From: Pseudomonadota bacterium
Lineage (GTDB): Bacteria; Pseudomonadota; Gammaproteobacteria; Burkholderiales; Nitrosomonadaceae
Length of the DNA: 64,000 nt
Direction: 5' to 3'
Assembly: GCA_018240285.1 (NCBI GenBank)
Contig: JAFEGA010000006.1
Coordinates: forward strand, 1-64,000
Part shown: piece after piece, positions 1 through 8,552 of the stretch
How positions within the stretch are numbered: the first letter of the stretch is position 1
Layout of the letters: every line of letters begins with the position of its first letter
Position numbers and translations under genes: made by a program
The notes under the pieces: generated by a model
Seen by the model: only the letters and a program-made list of their open reading frames with translations
Told to the model about the DNA's origin: nothing
The model's database searches: none

Positions 1-578
1 AGTGCTTAACTTCCTAAGACCCTAAATTTTTACATATGAGCTGATCGACAGGTATTCCTGGAAAAACAAAACTGAAGCAAGGTTGATATATTTACCTAGT
101 ACTGTTGGTCGTGATGGCAATGAAGATATACAATCAGAAATTATGGAAAGGGCAGGAGTATCATAAGTCACATGAAGACAAACAGTTGGCTTTGTTCCAG
201 TTCCAGATACCTCGCTCCAAGGGGTGAGGTTCTCCATTACTATGTATTGCTGAACAATAGCCGAAACTGTTAAAAACTTAAAAACAAGACTGTAAAACGA
301 AGTGTTCATTTGAACCAAACAGACTTTTTTCTTTTTCCATGTCTAAAAACAGTGAAATTCCCAAAGAACTGTTGCCATTGTCGCAAGAAGGGGGGGGGGG
401 GTGGAACATGTTTTTCAACGAATCCTTCATCGTCCATGAACGAGCATAGTCTGGATGCTGCAAAACGATCCTGAAGATTTTGAGCCCGCATTATCCGCAT
501 TTACTTATCGAAACCGGGAATATTCCGCCAACGTGGCGCGCATTTACAAATATTGCTTAACCTATCGGCAAGTAGCAT
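1..578. other. Left flank without a supported gene
   Basis: AT-rich stretch with no recognisable gene. It holds a run of 12 G at 390-401. A short open frame at 455-586 (43 codons from ATG) ends 8 bases inside the SEC-C frame that follows, which could be a decayed gene or a frameshifted remnant of one longer protein. An open frame on the minus strand (about 22-309) has no family resemblance, no convincing ribosome binding site and unremarkable composition. The stretch is best read as a degraded boundary region upstream of the injection-system operon. Confidence 0.4.
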
Positions 579-701
579 ATGAGTAATGTTACCAGCACCC
601 TCCAGCGAAACCTCTCGGGAATTGGACGCAACGATTCTTGTTCTTGTGGAAGCAAGCAGAAATTTAAAAGGCATTGTGGGGTGACTGCGTCTTTGCGTTG
701 A
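579..701 (+). CDS. Small SEC-C zinc-motif peptide or gene remnant
   Basis: A 40-residue open frame from ATG at 579. Residues 17-34 read GRNDSCSCGSKQKFKRHC, a close match to the SEC-C motif (consensus like GRNDPCPCGSGKKFKRCCG) found at the C-terminus of SecA, YecA/UPF0149 and many other proteins, where Cys and Cys/His residues bind zinc. The visible Cys pattern is C-x-C-x(9-10)-HC. SEC-C motifs are normally tails of longer proteins, so this is probably the end of a decayed gene whose upstream part lies in another frame at 455-586. It could also be a genuine micro-protein. The motif is clear; whether it is expressed is unknown. Confidence 0.4.
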   Translation: MSNVTSTLQRNLSGIGRNDSCSCGSKQKFKRHCGVTASLR

Positions 702-809
702 AAGTTTTTAGAAATTTAGAACAATAGTGCGGCGATAATTCGATCAATATCCACTTGAGGTTTTATCTGGTTGATATTAGCAAAAATTTTGTAAGTAAAT
801 AAACTTAAC

Positions 810-826
810 AACATGAATTACATGTT
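810..826. repeat. Inverted repeat upstream of the eCIS promoter
   Basis: AACATG (810-815), spacer AATTA, CATGTT (821-826): a perfect 6-bp dyad 25 bases upstream of the -35 box of the eCIS promoter. Its size and position fit an operator for a dimeric regulator. No regulator gene is adjacent, so this is a candidate only. Confidence 0.3.
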
Positions 827-850
827 AATTTATGATAACTCGTTAATGTG

Positions 851-879
851 TTGACAACACTAGGGGTTCTTGTTATGTT
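851..879 (+). promoter_or_regulatory. Sigma70-like promoter of the eCIS operon
   Basis: A perfect -35 box TTGACA (851-856), a 17-bp spacer and a -10 box TATGTT (874-879). The predicted start of transcription is near 886, giving a leader of about 60 bases before the sheath ATG at 946. No other promoter of this quality was noticed in the 25-kb cluster, so it may drive the whole operon. Confidence 0.6.
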
Positions 880-945
880 TGAAAAGCGGATTTATTGTTC
901 GGTGCTCAGTTTGTAATTGTAAATCAAAGCAATTATGGAGATTTT

Positions 946-3231
946 ATGCCTAGTTCTCTTACCTATCCTGGTGTGTACATAAATGAAATTTCCAGCGGTG
1001 TACGCACTATCACTGGTGTTGCAACTTCCGTTGCAGCCTTTGCAGGTGCTGCATTGCGTGGCCCCATTAACAAACCGATCCATCTGTTCAGTTTTTCCGA
1101 TTATGAGCGGCGTTTTGGTGGTCTGGATTCAAATAGTGAACTAAGCTATGCCGTTCGGCAGTTTTTCCAGAATGGGGGGACCGAAGCCTGGGTGGTGCGC
1201 ATTGTCAAAAGTGCGGGTAAAGCCGAAATGACACTCCAGAGCCAGTCTGGCGCAAATGTGCTAAAAGTTGTCGCGGTTGATGAAGGTACGACTGGTAACG
1301 AGATTGAGGTGCGGATTGATTATCTTACCAGTAATTCTGGCAGTACATTTAACCTTACTTTGATACGTTCTTCGGATGGGCTGACGGAGACTTACAGCAA
1401 TTTATCCATGAATTCCGCAGATGCCCGCTATATTGGGGATTTAGTGAATGGCGTATCGCAATTGGTTACGGTGGAGCGGTTGGTTAGTCAAGCTTCGCTG
1501 GATGCACTTGCTGCGGCTACGTCGACCAGTATGACATTGCCGGATGTGGCGACACTGATTGATGAGAATCACAATGAATTCCAGATTAGCATCAATGGCT
1601 TGCCGCCTGTTAAGGTGACTATTGCTCCGGCTGATATGACAGGAGGGACTGCCATTCAACGCATGGATAATCTATGTGCTGCAATCAAGACCAAGGTGGT
1701 AAATCAGGCGAATGGCCAACAGGCTTATCTGTTGTTCGATGCAAAACGTCCGCTGAATACTCAGAGGATTCAGTTTGCCTCGGGGGTGAAAGGTGAATTT
1801 TCTACGGTGCGTGTCTTACCTGGTGCAAAAAATAATGCCAGTGGCGTACTTAAACTTGGGGCGGATAATGGAGGCATTGAGGTGGATGCAGTGGCAACCA
1901 TTCGGCCTAAACCTATCCCTGATCCGGCAATACTTACCAGCGCCACGTTCAATGCGGCGGATCTTAATACCTTACCGGATGCTACTCATACCAGTTTTCG
2001 CATCAGTCTGGATGGCTATGGGCCAGATGTAGTTGATATTGGTTCCAACCCTGCTTCTGGTGGGGCTTTGGCTGATAAATTATTGGATGTCGCTATCCGC
2101 ATTCAATCGGCTGTTCAGGCGCTGAAGCCTGGCAACCCGGCTTATAAAAATTTCACGGCAACCGTGCAGGGGGGGGACCGATTGCTGCTGGCAACTGGGA
2201 CACGTGGCGCAACAACTTCCATTGGTGTTAGCGCGGCATCGGCTAATAGCATCGCTAATGAACTGCATTTGCTGGCTGGTGCAGTCATCACCACACCGAC
2301 GAATGTGACTTTGCAATCTGGCTCAGAAACACCCTATAGCAGCACGGATGTGTATCCATCGTTTATTGCGGACCGTTCTACCCGTAAAGGGATCTACGCG
2401 CTTGAGGGTGTTGATCAGTTTAACTTGCTGGTTTTGCCTGGAATTACTGATCCTGGTGTGTTGGCTGATGCTGTGGCTTATTGCAGGGAGCGCCGGGCAT
2501 TTTGCATTATTGATGCGCCATTATCTGCAAAGTCACCCGATGATATGGTGAAATCCGTTTCAGGTATGGACTTGCCCAAGTCTGATTATGCTGCGGCGTA
2601 TTATCCGTGGATTTATATTGCTGACCCGCTTAAGAACGGTAAATTGCGCTTGACGGCGCCATCAGGGACAGTGGCAGGTTTATATGCACGCACCGATGGT
2701 GATCGTGGTGTATGGAAGGCGCCGGCCGGTACAGAAGCTGGTTTGGTAGGTGTGCAATCCCTGGATTACATCCTGACAGACCCAGAGAATGGTGCGCTTA
2801 ATCCACTGGGTATGAATTGCCTACGTACGTTTCCGGGCTACGGTGCGGTTTCCTGGGGGGCGCGCACCTTACGCGGAGCTGATCAAATGACCTCTGAATA
2901 CAAATATATACCAGTGCGTCGTTTGGCCTTGTTTATTGAAGAGAGTTTATTTCGCGGGACGCAGTGGGTGGTGTTCGAGCCGAATGATGAGCCGCTTTGG
3001 GCGCAGATTCGGCTTAACATTGGAGCCTTTATGAATAGCCTATTCCGTCAAGGGGCTTTCCAGGGTAAAACACCGCGTGATGCGTATCTTGTGAAATGTG
3101 ATCGGGAGACTACCACGCAGGATGATATTAATCGTGGCATCGTTAACATTCTAGTCGGTTTTGCGCCATTGAAACCCGCCGAATTCGTTTTTATCAAAAT
3201 CCAACAACTTGCCGGCCAGATCCAAGCTTAA
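946..3231 (+). CDS. eCIS contractile sheath protein
   Basis: Outer sheath of the contractile injection particle; it polymerises around the tube and drives it forward on contraction. The start is ATG 946, preceded by GGAG, rather than the upstream TTG at 895; the product is 761 residues. The N-terminus (PSSLTYPGVYINE) and the C-terminal domain (residues about 620-760, with YKYIPVRRLALFIEES and GFAPLKPAEFV) are typical of the phage tail sheath family. It is longer than small sheaths because of a central insertion containing two similar beta-rich repeats near residues 200-290 and 338-435. Both share an F-[QR]-I-S-[IL]-[ND]-G core followed by a helical half. These are probably surface-exposed decoration domains. 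Only one sheath gene is present, unlike PVC/Afp clusters, which carry several. Confidence 0.93.
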   Translation: MPSSLTYPGVYINEISSGVRTITGVATSVAAFAGAALRGPINKPIHLFSFSDYERRFGGLDSNSELSYAVRQFFQNGGTEAWVVRIVKSAGKAEMTLQSQSGANVLKVVAVDEGTTGNEIEVRIDYLTSNSGSTFNLTLIRSSDGLTETYSNLSMNSADARYIGDLVNGVSQLVTVERLVSQASLDALAAATSTSMTLPDVATLIDENHNEFQISINGLPPVKVTIAPADMTGGTAIQRMDNLCAAIKTKVVNQANGQQAYLLFDAKRPLNTQRIQFASGVKGEFSTVRVLPGAKNNASGVLKLGADNGGIEVDAVATIRPKPIPDPAILTSATFNAADLNTLPDATHTSFRISLDGYGPDVVDIGSNPASGGALADKLLDVAIRIQSAVQALKPGNPAYKNFTATVQGGDRLLLATGTRGATTSIGVSAASANSIANELHLLAGAVITTPTNVTLQSGSETPYSSTDVYPSFIADRSTRKGIYALEGVDQFNLLVLPGITDPGVLADAVAYCRERRAFCIIDAPLSAKSPDDMVKSVSGMDLPKSDYAAAYYPWIYIADPLKNGKLRLTAPSGTVAGLYARTDGDRGVWKAPAGTEAGLVGVQSLDYILTDPENGALNPLGMNCLRTFPGYGAVSWGARTLRGADQMTSEYKYIPVRRLALFIEESLFRGTQWVVFEPNDEPLWAQIRLNIGAFMNSLFRQGAFQGKTPRDAYLVKCDRETTTQDDINRGIVNILVGFAPLKPAEFVFIKIQQLAGQIQA

Positions 3232-3243
3232 GGAGACCCATCC

Positions 3244-3768
3244 ATGGCGCAATTTACTGTCAATGCCCAACGTTTCGATCCCTATAAAAATTTTAAATTT
3301 CGTGTGAGGTGGGATGGTCGCTACGTAGCGGGCGTAAGTAAGGTTTCTGCACTCAAACGCACCACTGAGGTGGTCAAGCATCGCGAAGGAGGTGACCCAA
3401 GTTCCAGCCGGAAATCTCCGGGCCGTACTGAGTTTGAGGCGATTACCCTGGAGCGTGGTGTGACTCATGATCAGGATTTTGAGAAATGGGCTAACAAGGT
3501 CTGGAATTTCGCTTCAGGCTTGGGCGCAGAAGTATCACTCAAGGATTTTCGTAAGGACATAATCATTGAACTCTACAATGAGGCTGGCCAATTGGCGGTG
3601 GCTTACAAGCTGTTCCGGTGCTGGGTGTCTGAATTCCAGGCTTTGCCTGATCTTGATGCAAATGCCAATGCAGTTGCGATTGCCCGTCTCAAGCTGGAAA
3701 ACGAAGGTTGGGAACGAGATTATGAGGTGGTAGAGCCATCTGAACCCAGTTTCAATGAGCCAGGCTAA
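3244..3768 (+). CDS. eCIS inner tube protein (T4 gp19/Pvc1-like)
   Basis: Forms the stacked hexameric rings of the inner tube. The length, 174 residues, is near the usual size of this family. It begins MAQFTVNAQRFDPYKNFKF and continues with RWDGRYVAGVSKVSAL, a pattern shared by phage T4 gp19-like and Pvc1/Afp1 tube proteins. The C-terminal half (LDANANAVAIARLKLENEGW) is also characteristic. It starts 12 bases after the sheath stop with an AAGGAG site. It is the only clear tube protein here; many eCIS clusters encode two or three variants. Confidence 0.93.
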   Translation: MAQFTVNAQRFDPYKNFKFRVRWDGRYVAGVSKVSALKRTTEVVKHREGGDPSSSRKSPGRTEFEAITLERGVTHDQDFEKWANKVWNFASGLGAEVSLKDFRKDIIIELYNEAGQLAVAYKLFRCWVSEFQALPDLDANANAVAIARLKLENEGWERDYEVVEPSEPSFNEPG

Positions 3769-3821
3769 CCGAAGCGTCTCAGCTTGAACATCCGGTTTAT
3801 GTTGATGGTGTTGAAATAGGA

Positions 3822-4559
3822 ATGAAACGTGAGACTTTCACTTCTGCCGATTGGCTTACTGCATGGGAGCATAGCCTGACGTTACCTGCAGCCTTGCGTC
3901 CCTGCGCGCTGCTTGCACCATTACTGGAAGAAGGACAATCGGCAGCCGAAAAATTGAGCATAGGCCAGCGTGACACTTATTTGTTCGATCTCTATCAAGC
4001 GCTGTTTGGTCCTGAATTAACAGCTGTAGTGCATTGTCCAGCCTGTACCGAAATATTGGAACTAGCTCTGACCACTTCTGATTTGCGGTTGCCCGCCGCA
4101 TCGCTGCCTCTCACCATGCTGGCGTTGGAGGAGGGGATGTATCGTATTCAATTCAGGTTGCCGGACAGCCGTGATCTGTTAGCAATTTCCATGTGCAGCG
4201 ATATCGAACAAGCGCAAAGCTTGTTGCTGAAAAGTTGCGTGCATAGCGTAGTACAAGGTGATCATGAGCTGAATACGGCAGAATTACCACAGGATGTTAT
4301 TATCAGACTAACACAAGCAATGGCCGAAGCAGATCCGCAGGCAGTGACCGAAATAGCGTTAATTTGCCCGGCTTGCGCACATGCTTGGAGCGAGACTTTT
4401 GATATTGCCCATTTTTTGCTTGACACTCTGGGGGGCTGGGCAGAGCGTTTATTCGATCAGGTACATACGCTTGCCAGTACCTATGGATGGAACGAGGCAG
4501 ATATCCTTGCAATGAGTCCATCGAGGCGGGCGCGTTATTTGGCAAGGGTGCATGCATGA
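3822..4559 (+). CDS. Baseplate-type protein with paired CPxC motifs
   Basis: A 245-residue protein resembling the T4-type baseplate/hub-assembly family (PF12322-like) that follows the tube gene in many eCIS clusters. It carries two CPAC motifs (Cys72/Cys75 and Cys182/Cys185), which together could form a zinc ribbon. The C-terminal end (YGWNEADILAMSPSRRARYL, residues 221-240) resembles the short gpE/DUF6760-type segments seen downstream of tube genes in phages and eCIS. The frame stays open without a start codon back to 3759, so an unusual upstream start cannot be excluded. The next gene overlaps its stop by 4 bases. The role in baseplate assembly is inferred from family and position. Confidence 0.65.
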   Translation: MKRETFTSADWLTAWEHSLTLPAALRPCALLAPLLEEGQSAAEKLSIGQRDTYLFDLYQALFGPELTAVVHCPACTEILELALTTSDLRLPAASLPLTMLALEEGMYRIQFRLPDSRDLLAISMCSDIEQAQSLLLKSCVHSVVQGDHELNTAELPQDVIIRLTQAMAEADPQAVTEIALICPACAHAWSETFDIAHFLLDTLGGWAERLFDQVHTLASTYGWNEADILAMSPSRRARYLARVHA

Positions 4560-5320
4560 CGAATTTTCTTGTCGCTCTGGCGCGACGTTCCATGCAAACA
4601 CCTGCTATCCGGCCGCGCACGTTGTCTCGCTTTGAAGCCGAAGGGACACCGCAGCCAACGCTTGATACTAGTGATATCTTCACTGAAGCAGCAGCGGTTA
4701 AGAAAACGCATCCATTAGAAGTGGCGCCGAATTTTTCCAAGATGCCTGAATCTGTCATGTCACAATCGAAAGACATATTATTTCATGATGAGAAGGGCGA
4801 GGTGAAACCCGTGAAGCCGCCGCCGATTATCTCCGAGCAAGTGCAACCGGTGCAGCACATAACGATTATGCAGCCGGTCATCACTGAACCGCCTGTTGTT
4901 CAAAGCAAAATTACTGAACCTTCTCCCGAGATAGTGACTCAGCGCTTGATCCAGAATGAGCAGATCATCCGAATTGAATCCCAGCAAGTCGTACAAGAAC
5001 GGCACGAAAGAGTGGAATCCCATGAGCAAACTCATGAGATTCTCAATCAAAGGGTTGAGCGACTGATTGTTGAAACACCTGCTATGCCAGTAAGCCAATT
5101 CAGCCCAGCAGTTTCATCTGCACAGACTACATCATCAATTGGAAGGCAGGAAAGCGCAGTTCCAGCACCGGTGGAGATTTATATTGGCCGTATCGAGGTG
5201 CATGCAGTCAATCAGGCAGCCTCGCTACCCCATCATAGTCAAACGTCAAGGCCTGCTGCGAAGTCGCTGGAGGAATATCTACAGGAACGCAACAGCCCGC
5301 GTCGGGGAGGGCGGTCATGA
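4556..5320 (+). CDS. Pro/Gln-rich disordered eCIS-associated protein
   Basis: 254 residues from ATG 4556, which overlaps the previous stop by 4 bases. I cannot assign a function. The N-terminus (FLVALARRSM, then RPRTLSRFE) and the C-terminus (IYIGRIEVHAV, then SLEEYLQERN) look like short conserved blocks. Between them is a roughly 180-residue segment rich in Pro, Gln, Glu and Val that is probably disordered, with a Gln/Glu/His-rich and probably helical stretch around residues 140-190. The end motif resembles small proteins I recall from other DUF4157/eCIS loci, but I cannot verify this. Its place between baseplate-type and cap genes suggests a structural linker or assembly factor. Confidence 0.6.
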   Translation: MTNFLVALARRSMQTPAIRPRTLSRFEAEGTPQPTLDTSDIFTEAAAVKKTHPLEVAPNFSKMPESVMSQSKDILFHDEKGEVKPVKPPPIISEQVQPVQHITIMQPVITEPPVVQSKITEPSPEIVTQRLIQNEQIIRIESQQVVQERHERVESHEQTHEILNQRVERLIVETPAMPVSQFSPAVSSAQTTSSIGRQESAVPAPVEIYIGRIEVHAVNQAASLPHHSQTSRPAAKSLEEYLQERNSPRRGGRS

Positions 5321-6630
5321 GCAGTACTCTTGGCGTGGCTGCTACGGCAGCTGTGTTACAACAGATGCTGCAAAATGGTTTGTCTGCTTTGAAAATCGGT
5401 GATGTACTTGGGGGTACGCCACCTAGTGTGACATGTTTACCTGCGGATCGTGTTGATCTTGAGGGTACAGCGAGCCTAATCAATCTTTTTCTTTACTATC
5501 TAACGCGCAATTCTGGTTGGAGCAACCTGGACTATCCCAGCCGCGACAGTCGTGGAGAGCGTGTTGCAAACCCTTTGTTGGCGTTGGATCTTTATTTTAT
5601 GGTTACGGCATACGGTGTGGCAGATTTTCACGCGGAGGTATTGCTGGGTGCAGCCATGCAGATTCTGCATGAAACACCCGTTCTCGGGCGGGAGTCGATA
5701 CGCTTAGCACTGAAACCTGATCCCGCTAAACCCAATATTCCTAAGCAACTGGAACTGGCGGGCCTGGCTGATCAACTTGAACAAGTGCGCATTAGTCCTG
5801 TGAATCAAAGCATTGATGATGTTTCTCGTATCTGGTCGGCTATTCAGATGCCGTTGAGGCAGAGTGCAGCTTATATGGTGAGCGTGGTGTTAATCGATAC
5901 CGAACCCAGCCAGCGCGTGCCGTTGCCGGTCTTGGGTTCCAGAATTTACGTCATGCCTTTTAAACAGCCCAGGATTGACCGAGTAGAAGCTGCCGATGCA
6001 CCGCTGAGTCCAATTTTGGCAGATACGATATTGCGTTTGACTGGCGCACATTTCAAGGCACAACCGATGCGAGTACTGGTTAGCGGGCTAGATGTCACTT
6101 CCGGGTTGAGCAAGGTTGAAGATCAGTTTCTGGAACTCAGTCTGCTGCCAGCAATACCCAAAGGATTGCGTTCCGGAGTAAATACCGTGCAAGTTACACA
6201 CCCGCAATTGATGGGCGAGCCGCAAACAGAACATTCGGCAGTGGAATCCAACTTGGCGGCATTCGTGCTTAACCCGAAGGCTGTTTTCAGCGTAGAGTCA
6301 GGTGCCACCAGCACGGTTATCAATGGCGTGACCTACAAAACGGGAAAAATCAAAGTAACTTTGTCACCACGGGTAGACGCTCATCAGCGTGTGCGATTGC
6401 TGCTTAATGAACAAAATCCGCCTAACACCAGGCCTGCACGCGCTTATACATTTTATGCCGGGGAAAGAAATGGCATTACACCTCCTGCAACTGATACGGA
6501 TATCATCCTGATTCCCTACATGCTGGTCGCTCAAGGTGACTTTCTGGCAAGGGTGCAAGTGGATGCAGGAATTAGCCCGTTGACGACAGGGGTTGATGGA
6601 CGATTTGCTTCCCCCGTGGTGACTTTATGA
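5317..6630 (+). CDS. eCIS cap/terminator protein, DUF4255 (Pvc16-like)
   Basis: 437 residues. The N-terminal roughly 190 residues match the DUF4255/Pvc16_N family: the segment with VNLFLYYL-type helix text (here LINLFLYYLTRN) and PLLALDLYFMVTAYG is diagnostic. In Afp and PVC, the corresponding gene product caps the distal end of sheath and tube and ends their growth. The C-terminal half is beta-rich and Ig-like (IDRVEAADAPLSPILADTILRLTGAHF), probably sitting outside the cap. It overlaps both neighbours by 4 bases and is followed directly by the ATPase, the same order as Pvc16/Pvc15-type gene pairs. Confidence 0.85.
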   Translation: MSSTLGVAATAAVLQQMLQNGLSALKIGDVLGGTPPSVTCLPADRVDLEGTASLINLFLYYLTRNSGWSNLDYPSRDSRGERVANPLLALDLYFMVTAYGVADFHAEVLLGAAMQILHETPVLGRESIRLALKPDPAKPNIPKQLELAGLADQLEQVRISPVNQSIDDVSRIWSAIQMPLRQSAAYMVSVVLIDTEPSQRVPLPVLGSRIYVMPFKQPRIDRVEAADAPLSPILADTILRLTGAHFKAQPMRVLVSGLDVTSGLSKVEDQFLELSLLPAIPKGLRSGVNTVQVTHPQLMGEPQTEHSAVESNLAAFVLNPKAVFSVESGATSTVINGVTYKTGKIKVTLSPRVDAHQRVRLLLNEQNPPNTRPARAYTFYAGERNGITPPATDTDIILIPYMLVAQGDFLARVQVDAGISPLTTGVDGRFASPVVTL

Positions 6631-8552
6631 GTGATCGTCGCGAATTTGCAAAAAATCATCGTGTGCTTACACAAGCGCTGGATGAGCTGGTGCATTTTCT
6701 GAGATTGCGTTTACAAGGTAATTCTATCCAGCAAACGACCTTTCTGGAGACACCGCCAGCCTTGGCACGTCTGGCAGAACGGCTCAATCTGACAAGATTC
6801 GAGCAGGTATTGCTGTTTTTGGCGGCAGCGCCTGATCTGGATGCGCGTTTTAAACAAATTTTTGCTGAAGCACATGGAGATGCTGCAAAGCCTTGGCTGA
6901 CATTTGGTTTGGCTTTGGATTGCTTGCCAGATCCGGAATGGCGGGCTATCACACCTGTGGGGCGTTTGCGCCGCTGGCAATTACTGGAACTGGTCGGGAT
7001 GGGCAGTGCACTTGATGCGCGCGTCGTAGTTGATGAAACTATTCTGCATCATATCGCTGGTCTCAGTTATCCTGATCCGCGCATCGAACCCTGGTTTCGA
7101 CAGGAAACCATACCGGAAGATGCCTGTTCTGAATGGTCAGATTCACTCCAGAATGGTGAGATGGCTACAAGCATAGCTGCGATCTCCGCTGAGTGGCAAA
7201 ACTCGCCAAGTCTTGCATTATCCCCGGTAGTTAGAGTCAAAGGTGTGGATGGTTTCAGATTGGTGCATTGCCTCGCTTCGCAGCTTGGTCTCAAAGTTTA
7301 TCGCCTTTTCTCATACGCTTTACCTGAGATTCAGCCGGAACGCGAAACACTGGCTCGTTTGTGGGAGCGTGAAGCCTTGTTACGGGGTGCATTACTTTGG
7401 GTGGATGTTGAGTACATGGCTTCTGAGGAAGAAAGCCGTTTTGCTGATTTTATCGACCGCCTGCAAAGTTTGATAGTATTCACGGGATCACATGCTTTGC
7501 CGTTACGCCGCACCCAACATCAGATTGCTTTGCCGATTGGTAGTGTTGAGACACGGCTTTCAGCATGGCAAAAATCTCTGGGTGCCAATGCTACCAAGTT
7601 GGACTGCTATCTTCCATCTATTGCTGAACAGTTTCATTTGAGTGGTGCAACCATTGGCCGTCTGGCTGAGCAAGCCATGAATTCCCAGCAACCTCTAGAA
7701 GAAGCATTATGGTCAGCTTGCCGGCTTGAGGCACGACATGGACTGGATCAATTGGCAGTTCGGATCGAGAGCCATGCACGATGGGATGATCTGGTGTTAC
7801 CAGAGGCTTCAATTACTTCATTGCGCACGATTGCAGCGCAGGTTAGACAGAGATCTAAGGTATATCGTGAATGGGGTTTTGCTGAAAATGGTGATAGAGG
7901 ACTTGGTATTGCTGCTCTGTTTTCAGGCGGCAGCGGAACAGGCAAGACCTTGGCAGCTGAAGTTTTAGCTAATGAACTGCAACTGGATTTGTTTAGGGTA
8001 GATCTGGCGGCTCTGGTTAGTAAGTTCATCGGCGAGACGGAAAAGAATCTTGCAAAGGTATTTGATGCCGCCGAAGTTAGTGGCGCTATTTTGCTCTTCG
8101 ACGAAGCAGATGCGCTTTTTGGCAAGCGTAGTGAAGTAAGAGACAGTCATGATCGGTATGCCAACCTTGAAGTGAGTTACTTGCTACAACGCATTGAAAC
8201 TTATCGAGGATTAGCTATTCTTACGACTAATCTGAAACAGTCTATCGATACAGCTTTTCAGCGGCGTATTCGTTTTGTGGTGCATTTTCCGTTCCCTGAT
8301 GTTGAGGCGCGTTCGGCTATCTGGCAACGAATATTTCCAGTCAGGACTCCAACTTTAGCGTTGGATGTCAGCAAACTCGCGCGCTTGTCTCTTTCTGGCG
8401 GACATATCCGTAATCTAGCGCTTAATGCGGCCTTTCTTGCTGCAGACGAAGGTGATGTTGTTTCCATGCGCCATTTGCATAGTGCTGCAGAAACAGAGTT
8501 TGCCAAGCTGGAAAAACCATTGCCTGGGAACGAAGTTGGGGATTGGATATGA
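6627..8552 (+). CDS. eCIS AAA+ ATPase (Pvc15/Afp15-like)
   Basis: A 641-residue cytoplasmic ATPase. The AAA module lies in the C-terminal third: Walker A GGSGTGKT at 434-441, Walker B ILLFDEAD at about 488-495, and an arginine-finger region (AFQRRIRFVVHFPFP). The N-terminal roughly 390 residues are helical with a degenerate second ATPase-like fold, as in other eCIS ATPases. In PVC/Afp this ATPase is needed for payload loading or assembly; it is unrelated to ClpV, which disassembles T6SS sheaths. It overlaps the cap gene and the next small gene by 4 bases each. Confidence 0.88.
   Translation: MSDRREFAKNHRVLTQALDELVHFLRLRLQGNSIQQTTFLETPPALARLAERLNLTRFEQVLLFLAAAPDLDARFKQIFAEAHGDAAKPWLTFGLALDCLPDPEWRAITPVGRLRRWQLLELVGMGSALDARVVVDETILHHIAGLSYPDPRIEPWFRQETIPEDACSEWSDSLQNGEMATSIAAISAEWQNSPSLALSPVVRVKGVDGFRLVHCLASQLGLKVYRLFSYALPEIQPERETLARLWEREALLRGALLWVDVEYMASEEESRFADFIDRLQSLIVFTGSHALPLRRTQHQIALPIGSVETRLSAWQKSLGANATKLDCYLPSIAEQFHLSGATIGRLAEQAMNSQQPLEEALWSACRLEARHGLDQLAVRIESHARWDDLVLPEASITSLRTIAAQVRQRSKVYREWGFAENGDRGLGIAALFSGGSGTGKTLAAEVLANELQLDLFRVDLAALVSKFIGETEKNLAKVFDAAEVSGAILLFDEADALFGKRSEVRDSHDRYANLEVSYLLQRIETYRGLAILTTNLKQSIDTAFQRRIRFVVHFPFPDVEARSAIWQRIFPVRTPTLALDVSKLARLSLSGGHIRNLALNAAFLAADEGDVVSMRHLHSAAETEFAKLEKPLPGNEVGDWI

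Noticed and set aside
22..318. Minus-strand open frame of up to 98 codons
   Set aside because: No family resemblance, no ribosome binding site and AT-rich chance-like composition.
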